The position numbers and the translations under genes were made by a program. Under the pieces are notes generated by a model, which did no database searches, was not told where the DNA came from, and saw only the letters and a list, made by a program, of their open reading frames with translations. From the NCBI GenBank assembly GCA_903927495.1, contig CAIYNH010000147.1, positions 1 to 5,111 of the forward strand: 5,111 nucleotides of DNA, written 5' to 3'. The stretch is from an uncultured beta proteobacterium (GTDB lineage: Bacteria; Pseudomonadota; Gammaproteobacteria; Burkholderiales; Burkholderiaceae_C). This document shows, piece by piece, positions 1 through 5,111 of this stretch (positions are counted from its first letter, which is position 1; each line of letters opens with the position of its first letter).

Positions 1-1128
1 CCGACCCATATCCGGGCGTGCCAACCAGCCCTCAAACTCATCAACCAACTGGGCACTGGCCGCAACAGCAGTTGTCCATGCTTTAACCCGGGCTGACAAG
101 TCGGCCCCATAGTGGGTGAAATCGCCCCTATCAGGCAGTTTTCCATTGGGTAGAGTTTTGACCCACTCGGGGTTGGGTGCCAGTAGCACCATATTGTCTA
201 AAAAAGGTGTGGCGGCGTGACGCCAGCGTAAATGTTTGTCGAGCCAACCCGGGATCACGCTTTGCTGAAAGTGTGGATACAGCACCAGAGATCCCCTGTC
301 GATACTGCGATTTATTGCTGAAACGCTTTCTGAATAGGCACCAGCTGCTATCAATTCAGTAGTTTTTTGAAGACGCGCATAGTTCAGGTGGAGATGGTAG
401 TCAGTGACACCACCATCCCAATATGCCCCTGGTGGCGCGCCGGCTATGTCATGCACCGCCTGCAAAACAAACGGGATCGAGCAACTGGCTTGCACGGCCG
501 CGAAAAAGTTCTCCTGAGTCAAAGCAACCTGTAGCGTCGGGTAATCGCCCGGGTCAAATGGCAAAGGCAAGTGGCTTGAAAACACCACCCGTTCAAGCCA
601 TCCACCCAGCGCCTTGCGATGTATCAGATTACTCAAGAAAGCGCCGGCAAAACCCAACGGTGTGCGCCAAGCATGCGCATGCGCCAGCAAGCCCCGTCCA
701 TGTGAGGTCAATACATGCAAACGGTAGCGCGAATGGTGCAGCACCTCGGACAGGTGGTCACCGTAAAAAGCCTGTAAATTCTGTCCAAACAAGGCGCTCA
801 CACGCTCCGCCGAGGGTCGTTTTTCACCCGGCAGCAACTCGTAATGTTGACGAATGTAGTTATGCTCCAGCAGCTTCAAGGCTGCCACCGGTTGCTCCAA
901 ACAGGCAGTGGACATGCGCCAGGCACCAATGGACGCTCCCACTAAATCAACACATTGATTCGACTTGAGCAACCATTCACCAAAAATGAAACGGTCCAGC
1001 GCTCCCAGTATCAACCCCTTGGGGCCACCAGCTGCAGCCGCAATCGTGCCAACGTGATGGGGTTGCAAACCGTCTTGCGCAAGCTTGGCACGGGCCGATG
1101 GTCCGGCATAAATAACCAAGGCGAGCAT
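1..1128 (-). CDS. Patatin-like phospholipase family protein (C-terminus cut by window edge)
   Basis: The frame is open from an ATG at 1128 to the window edge: 376 codons with no stop, ending exactly on a codon boundary. Visible patatin features are an oxyanion-type glycine motif GGPKG (residues 34-38), the nucleophile elbow GASIG with Ser66 (64-68), and DGG (238-240), whose Asp238 completes the Ser-Asp dyad. Proteins of this fold hydrolyse acyl esters of lipids; the substrate here is unknown. I see no signal peptide, so it is probably cytoplasmic or peripheral at the membrane. The ATG lies 3 bases after the HDOD stop, so this looks like the third gene of the tex operon, probably translationally coupled. 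The oddity is at residues about 254-278: a low-GC repeat-derived stretch rich in Ser, Ile and Ala sits shortly after the catalytic Asp (see the repeat at 310-367). The family call is firm; specificity and any secretion are not known. Confidence 0.88.
   Translation of the reverse strand, partial: MLALVIYAGPSARAKLAQDGLQPHHVGTIAAAAGGPKGLILGALDRFIFGEWLLKSNQCVDLVGASIGAWRMSTACLEQPVAALKLLEHNYIRQHYELLPGEKRPSAERVSALFGQNLQAFYGDHLSEVLHHSRYRLHVLTSHGRGLLAHAHAWRTPLGFAGAFLSNLIHRKALGGWLERVVFSSHLPLPFDPGDYPTLQVALTQENFFAAVQASCSIPFVLQAVHDIAGAPPGAYWDGGVTDYHLHLNYARLQKTTELIAAGAYSESVSAINRSIDRGSLVLYPHFQQSVIPGWLDKHLRWRHAATPFLDNMVLLAPNPEWVKTLPNGKLPDRGDFTHYGADLSARVKAWTTAVAASAQLVDEFEGWLARPDMGR
310..367 (-). repeat. Palindromic repeat copy C, in frame inside the patatin gene
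   Basis: Read on the minus strand, this stretch carries ATAGCAGCTGGTGCC, a loop, and AAAGCGTTTCAGC flanked by A/T runs. It matches the copies in tex in layout and in the core (ATAGC-GCTGG--C, then an AAGCG arm, then an A/T-rich end). GC by hand count is 21 of 58 (about 36%), clearly lower than the surrounding gene. It encodes roughly residues 254-273 of the patatin-like protein and keeps the frame open. Relative to the gene it lies in the opposite orientation to the tex copies. I recall similar repeats from Comamonadaceae genomes, but this was not searched. Confidence 0.6.
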
Positions 1129-1131
1129 GCG

Positions 1132-1965
1132 CTAAACCTTTGGGAAACTGGTACCGGGCACCTGGGCTGACCAATCAATCGGGTCTTGCTGCAACACCAG
1201 GTCAATATCGAGGCCCAGCACTTCAGCCACCGTTGATGGAAAAGTCACAGTCAGCGCGTTGGCAGACAAGCCGGCCTGGCGCGCTCGTGCCCGCCAGACT
1301 GCGAGATGAATGACCCCCGCCAGAGGTTCATAGACATCGTTGTCAAACGGCGCGTGCTGGTACTCCAGCGCATCCACCATGATCTGAGGAAAATGCCATT
1401 GGCGCGCCAAACCCGCACTCACATGCGCATAACAATACCCAAAAGTCCGGCGCTCGGTCCGAGCACGTTTCAAATCTAGTGGTGCAACAACCGAATCAAG
1501 TGCCACAGCCTTTGGCAAAGCGATGCGCAAGGCCAGTTCACCCACAGCGTGAATCAAGCCACAGGTAAAAGCAGCCTGCTGGTTTTGCTTGACCAGACCC
1601 GCCAGCGATCGTGAGACCTTGGCGGCATCCAGGCTGTATGCCCAAAACTGGGGTAGGCGTATGCCGGGAACCGCTTTGAAGGACGCACCCGAGGCTGCCG
1701 CTGCCGCTGTCACCATCGCCTGCACTTGGGCCAGACGCAACACCGCCAGAGCTTCAGTGACGCTATGGAGCTGTCCGGAGAGGCTGAAAACACTGGCGTT
1801 AGCGGCCTGTAAAACACGCGTGGCCAAGGCCGGATCAGTGCTGATGAGTTGGTCAATGCGGCGTAAATCAGGCTCAGCGCGCCCCAACTCAGAAAACAAC
1901 AAGGCCACTACCCTGGGAATGCTGGGCATCACAAAAGGCGTAGACAGCAACTCGTCGAGTTTCAT
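1132..1965 (-). CDS. HDOD domain-containing protein (single-domain)
   Basis: This complete 277-residue protein is a stand-alone HDOD domain covering nearly its full length. Typical family features are the N-terminal LP/MP-type segment with the ISTDPALATRVLQAANAS pattern (residues 41-58), the helix with VTEAL-VLRL (69-78), the degenerate HD site GLIHAVGELAL (136-146), and the HVSAGLARQWHFP motif (181-193). At the HD site only His139 is kept and Ala140 replaces Asp, as expected for HDOD proteins, which usually lack phosphohydrolase activity and act as signalling or regulatory adaptors. No GGDEF, EAL, receiver or other output domain is attached. The start ATG overlaps the tex stop as ATGA (1962-1965), and a GGGGCG sequence about 9 bases upstream, within tex, may serve as a weak ribosome site. 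Cotranscription with tex and the patatin gene is likely. The partner and role cannot be read from the sequence. Confidence 0.9.
   Translation of the reverse strand: MKLDELLSTPFVMPSIPRVVALLFSELGRAEPDLRRIDQLISTDPALATRVLQAANASVFSLSGQLHSVTEALAVLRLAQVQAMVTAAAAASGASFKAVPGIRLPQFWAYSLDAAKVSRSLAGLVKQNQQAAFTCGLIHAVGELALRIALPKAVALDSVVAPLDLKRARTERRTFGYCYAHVSAGLARQWHFPQIMVDALEYQHAPFDNDVYEPLAGVIHLAVWRARARQAGLSANALTVTFPSTVAEVLGLDIDLVLQQDPIDWSAQVPGTSFPKV
1962..1965 (-). other. ATGA stop/start overlap between tex and the HDOD gene
   Basis: The tex stop TGA (1962-1964) and the HDOD start ATG (1963-1965) share bases as ATGA on the minus strand. Such overlaps commonly mean translational coupling by reinitiation. 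Together with the 3-base gap between the HDOD stop and the patatin ATG, this supports a single transcript of three genes. Confidence 0.85.
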
Positions 1966-4496
1966 GGTGTGGTACGCCCCAATCCTTTGAGTTTGGCAAA
2001 TGCAGATGTCATGGCTGTCGATTGTGGCGCATGACTGGGCTGTGTGCCACCCCGTTGCTGGCGAGTTGCAGCTTCAAAGCGGTTGTCACCGCGATGTCCA
2101 GCATCGCGACTGGCCGGAGTTGCACCAATTTTCATGGTCAGGGCAATGCGCTTACGTGCCACGTCGACCTCAACCACTTGCACCTTGACGAAGTCGCCGG
2201 TCTTTACCACCTCACGCGCATCGGTCACAAACTTGTGACTGAGCTGGCTCACATGGACCAAGCCGTCCTGGTGCACTCCGAGGTCAATAAAGGCACCAAA
2301 AGCAGCCACATTGCTGACCGTACCCTCCAACACCATGCCTTCTTTGAGGTCTGAAATGCTTTCCACACCGTCATTGAAGCGCGCCACCTTGAAGTCTGGG
2401 CGTGGGTCACGGCCCGGTTTTTCAAGCTCACCCAGAATGTCTTTGACCGTGATGATGCCAAATTTGTCATTGGCAAACAGCTCTGGCCGCAAGGTTTTGA
2501 GCATGTCGGGGCGGCCCATCAGGTCGTGCACGGATTTGCCGGTATTTAGCATAATGTGCTCAACCAGCGGATAAGTTTCGGGGTGCACGCCAGTCATGTC
2601 GAGCGGGTTGTTACCTCCACGAATGCGCAAAAATCCGGCGCTTTGCTCAAAGGTTTTTGCCCCCAGACCGGTCACCTTGAGCAATTGCTGGCGGTTGTCA
2701 AAGGCACCATTGGCCTCACGCCAACGCACCACCGCCTTGGCGACGTTACTTGACAGACCCGAGACACGACTGAGCAACGGCACGCTGGCCATATTCAGGT
2801 CAACGCCGACCAAGTTGACACAGTCTTCGACCACTGCATCCAGGGTTTTTGCGAGTTCGCTTTGATTGACATCGTGCTGGTACTGGCCCACGCCAATACT
2901 TTTGGGATCGATCTTGACCAATTCGGCGAGCGGATCTTGCAGGCGTCGGGCAATACTAGCAGCACCGCGTAAGCTCACATCGACATCCGGCATTTCCAGA
3001 CTGGCGAATTCGCTGGCCGAATATACCGAGGCACCAGCCTCGCTGACTACTACCTTTTCTATAGCTGCTGGCGCAAGTCCATCAAGCGCTACAGGAGTTT
3101 TTCCCATGAACTTAATGAGGTCAGCGGCTAATCGGTCGGTCTCGCGGCTGGCGGTTCCATTGCCAATCGCAATGAGGTTGACCGCGTGTTTCTGACACAG
3201 CTTGACCAAAATGTGCAAAGAACCGTCCCAATCTTTGCGTGGCTCATGCGGATAGATAGTGCTGGTGTCCACCAACTTGCCGGTAGCATCAACCACCGCC
3301 ACCTTAACACCGGTACGAATGCCGGGATCAAGCCCCAGCACCACGCGCGGCCCCGCCGGTGCGGCCAGCAGCAGGTCACGCAGGTTATCGGCAAACACCT
3401 TGATAGCGACTTTTTCAGCTTCATCCCGAAGTCGGGTGAACAAGTCACGTTCGGTCGAAAGGCTGAGCTTGACGCGCCAGGTCCAGGCCACGCATTTGCG
3501 CAAAAAATCATCGGCAGCGCGGCCTTGGTGGCTCCACCCCAGTTTCAGAGCAATCCGACCTTCGGCCAGCGAGACCATTGGAGTTGCTCTTGTTTTAATA
3601 GCTGCCTGTACAGATGCAGCAGGTGCTACAGCCTGATTTTTAACAATATTTCCGGTGGATGATATTGCCCCCTGACTTGCTCTACTTAAGTGAGCAGCCT
3701 GCACTGTATTGACAGGCATCAGCGGCATATTTGGCTCAGGTACAACGAGCTTGGCATCAAGCATTTCTAGGCTGCGCCCCCGAAACACGGCGAGCGCCCG
3801 GTGCGATGGCACGCGGCAAATTGGCTCGTCGTAGTCAAAGTAATCACGGAACTTGGCCACATCGGGATGGTTTTCGTCTTTGCCATCCATCAGCTTGGAC
3901 TGCAGTAAGCCCTGGGCCCATAGCCATTCGCGCAAGTCTTGCACCAGCGCTGGTGTCTCAGCCCAGCGCTCACTCAACAAATCTCGCACACCGTCAAGCA
4001 CCGCTTGTACCGTAGAAAAGTCGGGTTGCTTGTCTTCCCCCTCTACAACGGGTCGCAACGTAATCAGGTACGCTCGCGCTTCATCGGAAGGTACCAGCGT
4101 CGGATTGGTAAACAGTGCATCGGCCAGCGGCTCCAACCCAGCTTCACGCGCAAGTTGACCTTTGGTTCGGCGTTTCAATTTGAAAGGCAGGTACAGATCT
4201 TCCAACTCCTGCTTAGTAGGTGCTGCCACCAGAGCAGCTAACAGCACGGGGGTCATCTTGCCCTGCTCTTCAATGATTTTTATGACCGACACCAATCGGT
4301 CACGCAGTTCCCGCAAATAAATCAAACGGACTTCAAGTTCGCGCAGTTGGATGTCGTCCAGGCCACCAGTGACCTCTTTGCGGTAGCGGGCTATGAACGG
4401 AACTGTAGCGCCACCATCAAGCAGTGAAACAGCTGCCAGCACCTGACTGTCCTTAACCCGGATTTCTTGCGCGATTTGCGAGATGATTTTTTGCAT
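1962..4496 (-). CDS. tex: Tex family transcription accessory protein (S1 RNA-binding), with internal repeat-encoded insertions
   Basis: This is a full-length Tex/YhgF homologue of 844 residues from the ATG at 4496. Domains in order are: N-terminal helical Tex region (1-190) containing the conserved GGATVPFIARYRKE segment (28-41); YqgF/RNase H-like domain with LGLDPGIRTG (387-396), GNGTASRETD (445-454) and VSEAGASVYSAS (484-495); helix-hairpin-helix region (about 560-625); and S1 domain (about 718-788) with EGTVSNVAAFGAFIDLGVHQDGLVHVS. A basic, low-complexity tail follows. Tex binds nucleic acid in the cytoplasm and affects transcription and RNA handling. I chose ATG 4496 because MQKIISQIAQEI matches the family N-terminus; a GTG at 4547 would add 17 atypical residues. 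The usual family length is about 773-785 residues. The excess comes from an extension at about residues 256-308 and an insertion at about 465-480, both overlapping palindromic repeats. No catalytic or binding motif is interrupted. Confidence 0.96.
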   Translation of the reverse strand: MQKIISQIAQEIRVKDSQVLAAVSLLDGGATVPFIARYRKEVTGGLDDIQLRELEVRLIYLRELRDRLVSVIKIIEEQGKMTPVLLAALVAAPTKQELEDLYLPFKLKRRTKGQLAREAGLEPLADALFTNPTLVPSDEARAYLITLRPVVEGEDKQPDFSTVQAVLDGVRDLLSERWAETPALVQDLREWLWAQGLLQSKLMDGKDENHPDVAKFRDYFDYDEPICRVPSHRALAVFRGRSLEMLDAKLVVPEPNMPLMPVNTVQAAHLSRASQGAISSTGNIVKNQAVAPAASVQAAIKTRATPMVSLAEGRIALKLGWSHQGRAADDFLRKCVAWTWRVKLSLSTERDLFTRLRDEAEKVAIKVFADNLRDLLLAAPAGPRVVLGLDPGIRTGVKVAVVDATGKLVDTSTIYPHEPRKDWDGSLHILVKLCQKHAVNLIAIGNGTASRETDRLAADLIKFMGKTPVALDGLAPAAIEKVVVSEAGASVYSASEFASLEMPDVDVSLRGAASIARRLQDPLAELVKIDPKSIGVGQYQHDVNQSELAKTLDAVVEDCVNLVGVDLNMASVPLLSRVSGLSSNVAKAVVRWREANGAFDNRQQLLKVTGLGAKTFEQSAGFLRIRGGNNPLDMTGVHPETYPLVEHIMLNTGKSVHDLMGRPDMLKTLRPELFANDKFGIITVKDILGELEKPGRDPRPDFKVARFNDGVESISDLKEGMVLEGTVSNVAAFGAFIDLGVHQDGLVHVSQLSHKFVTDAREVVKTGDFVKVQVVEVDVARKRIALTMKIGATPASRDAGHRGDNRFEAATRQQRGGTQPSHAPQSTAMTSAFAKLKGLGRTTP
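3058..3102 (+). repeat. Palindromic repeat copy A, in frame inside the tex YqgF domain
   Basis: The stretch has the layout ATAGCTGCTGGCGCAAG, a short spacer, then CAAGCGCTACAG and a run of T. The two arms are imperfect inverted repeats. It encodes about residues 465-480 of Tex (KTPVALDGLAPAAIEK), between the NGTASRETD and VSEAGAS motifs. From memory, E. coli YhgF has 17 residues between the ETE/ETD and V-VSEAG positions, whereas here there are 27. The repeat is therefore extra sequence added to a loop, with the frame preserved. Confidence 0.72.
3597..3642 (+). repeat. Palindromic repeat copy B, in frame inside tex
   Basis: It starts AATAGCTGCCTGTACA and continues through a GGTGCTACAGCC arm into a T run, the same layout and orientation as copy A. 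It encodes about KNQAVAPAASVQAAIK (residues 286-301). Copies A and B are read in the same phase: both give a -VA- step early and -AAI-K at the end, from matching GCAGCTAT cores on the minus strand. Confidence 0.65.
3692..3732 (+). repeat. Degenerate repeat copy D, inside tex
   Basis: This segment runs GAGCAGCCTGCACTGT, then CAGGCATCAGCGGC, then ATATTT. It aligns with copy B with gaps and in the same orientation. Both are preceded by TGCTCT (3678-3683 and 3585-3590); over the 30 bases starting there, 19 match by eye. It is more decayed than A and B and could instead come from a local duplication of B. Confidence 0.4.
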
Positions 4497-4648
4497 AACT
4501 GAAAGAACAAAGCCACCGATTACTAGAGAAGGCCGCGAGTTTGCCACAGCTTACGCATGATCATGCTCGTCCCACCCAGGCATACTGGCGTTCGCTGTCA
4601 GTTCAGTTGGGTACGATGCCCGTCTTCAAAACTTTAACCAGATTTACA
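4497..4648. other. Divergent intergenic region between tex and the YitT-family gene
   Basis: About 150 bases separate the two divergent starts, so promoters for both directions should lie here. I found no convincing pair of -35/-10 boxes on either strand. Both genes have weak Shine-Dalgarno matches and alternative upstream starts (GTG 4547 for tex, ATG 4616 for the YitT gene). The only clear structure is the palindrome at 4555-4566. Confidence 0.6.
4555..4566. promoter_or_regulatory. Perfect 12-bp palindrome GCATGATCATGC, possible operator
   Basis: The sequence GCATGATCATGC equals its own reverse complement and lies between the divergent tex and YitT-family starts. It is 59 bases upstream of the tex ATG and 50 bases upstream of the nearer YitT ATG (4616). 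Its position and symmetry suit binding of a dimeric regulator, but no known operator is recognised and it does not extend beyond the 12-bp core. Confidence 0.3.
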
Positions 4649-5111
4649 ATGTTAAAAAGCTCACCCATCGATGATGCACTGCGCCATCGACCCTACGAAG
4701 ATGCACAGGCGCTATTAACCGGCACGCTGTTTATGGCCTTTGGGGTGATGATGTTTGGTCACGCAGGCCTGCTAACGGGGGGCACACCCGGTATCGCTTT
4801 CTTGATTCATTACGCTACCGGCTGGAACTTTGGCCTGGTTTTGTTTTTGGTGAATGTGCCTTTTTACGCGCTGGCCTGGCGACAGATGGGCCGTGCTTTC
4901 ACGCTCAAAACCGCTGCCGCAGTGGGCCTGCTGTCGATATTTGTCACCCTGCTGCCCAAAGTGGTTACTTTTGGAGCATTGTCGCCATTGTTTACGGCTG
5001 TTATGGGCGGACTGCTGATGGGCGTGGGCATTCTGATGCTGTTTCGCCACCGGGCCAGTCTGGGCGGTTTCAATGTGCTGGCGCTATTTCTACAGGAACG
5101 CTTTGGCTGGC
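4649..5111 (+). CDS. YitT family (DUF161) membrane protein, 3' end cut by window edge
   Basis: The frame is open from ATG 4649 to the edge (154 complete codons). After a short polar N-terminus come hydrophobic segments at about residues 21-40, 44-56, 61-77, 86-106 and 114-132. The glycine-rich GLLTGGTPGIAFL (40-52) and SLGGFNVLALFLQERFGW (137-154) resemble conserved YitT/DUF161 segments. It is predicted to be an inner-membrane protein. The family's molecular function is not established, though transport has been suggested. It is transcribed away from tex. An in-frame ATG at 4616 would add 11 residues (MPVFKTLTRFT) and has a GGGT a few bases upstream, so the start is uncertain; neither start has a strong ribosome site. 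The missing part should be the last membrane segments. Confidence 0.85.
   Translation, partial: MLKSSPIDDALRHRPYEDAQALLTGTLFMAFGVMMFGHAGLLTGGTPGIAFLIHYATGWNFGLVLFLVNVPFYALAWRQMGRAFTLKTAAAVGLLSIFVTLLPKVVTFGALSPLFTAVMGGLLMGVGILMLFRHRASLGGFNVLALFLQERFGW

Larger units (their letters stand above)
3573..3732 (-). other. Repeat-derived extension of Tex (about residues 256-308)
   Basis: Between the conserved FRGRSLEMLDAKLVVPEP (residues 238-255) and SLAEGRIALKLGW (309-321), this Tex carries about 53 residues rich in Ala, Val, Ser and Asn that other Tex proteins lack or replace with a short linker. Codons such as AGA, ACA, ATA, AGT and TTA are frequent here, unlike the flanks. Two parts of it, TVQAAHLSRA (264-273) and SVQAAIKTRA (295-304), are a diverged direct repeat 31 residues (93 bases) apart. 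The extension appears to be built from repeat copies B and D plus linking sequence. It probably forms a flexible surface loop. Confidence 0.65.

Noticed and set aside
671..682. Perfect palindrome GCATGCGCATGC
   Set aside because: It is inside the patatin gene and encodes an Ala-His-Ala-His run as part of normal coding sequence. A tandem GCATGC is self-complementary by construction, with no sign of a regulatory role.
423..968. A 181-codon open frame on the plus strand
   Set aside because: It lies wholly antisense to the patatin-like gene, whose motifs are clear. Its translation is low-complexity, rich in Pro, Ala and Arg, with no recognisable domain.
3186..3662. A 158-codon open frame on the plus strand, and other frames across 2000-4241
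   Set aside because: All lie antisense to tex, which has full domain conservation, and their translations resemble no protein family.
3678..3696. Near-palindrome TGCTCTACTTAAGTGAGCA as a stand-alone hairpin or terminator
   Set aside because: It has a one-base bulge, no T run and sits inside the tex coding frame. It is better explained as part of the repeat-derived extension.
4645..4650. TACAAT as a -10 box for the YitT-family gene
   Set aside because: It overlaps the proposed ATG at 4649, and no -35-like hexamer lies at suitable spacing (4622-4627 reads GTCTTC).
4772..5050. Minus-strand open frames of 92 and 69 codons at the right end
   Set aside because: They are antisense to the YitT-family coding region. 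The Gln/His-rich composition is typical of the reverse reading of a hydrophobic membrane gene.

Overview
The window looks like chromosomal DNA of a betaproteobacterium, most likely of the Comamonadaceae (Rhodoferax/Polaromonas-like). This rests on the style of the protein sequences, the gene set, and short palindromic repeats that resemble ones I recall from that family. It is inference, with no search behind it. There are no RNA genes, insertion sequences, CRISPR arrays or phage genes.

Layout: almost the whole window is one leftward (minus-strand) operon of three tightly packed genes, read from right to left. First is tex, an S1-domain transcription accessory protein (start at 4496, stop at 1962). 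Second is a single-domain HDOD protein (1965 to 1132), which overlaps tex by an ATGA. Third is a patatin-like phospholipase (start at 1128), only 3 bases after the HDOD stop, whose C-terminus runs off the left edge. To the right, divergent from tex across about 150 bp, is the 5' part of a YitT-family (DUF161) membrane protein that runs off the right edge. The shared intergenic region holds a perfect 12-bp palindrome.

The most notable signal lies inside the genes. Short, AT-richer, imperfectly palindromic repeats of about 40-60 bp sit in frame inside two coding regions. One is in the YqgF domain of Tex, a second plus a degenerate third form a roughly 53-residue extension in the middle of Tex, and one lies downstream of the catalytic Asp in the patatin gene. 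They keep the reading frame and explain why this Tex (844 aa) is longer than the 773-785 aa usual for the family. They look like a mobile or amplifying palindromic element that is tolerated as extra peptide in surface loops, comparable in behaviour to the Rickettsia palindromic elements but not related in sequence as far as I can tell.

Functionally, Tex is a nucleic-acid-binding transcription/RNA factor, HDOD proteins are signalling adaptors, and patatin-like proteins are lipid acyl hydrolases. The genes are probably cotranscribed, but nothing in the sequence shows a common pathway.
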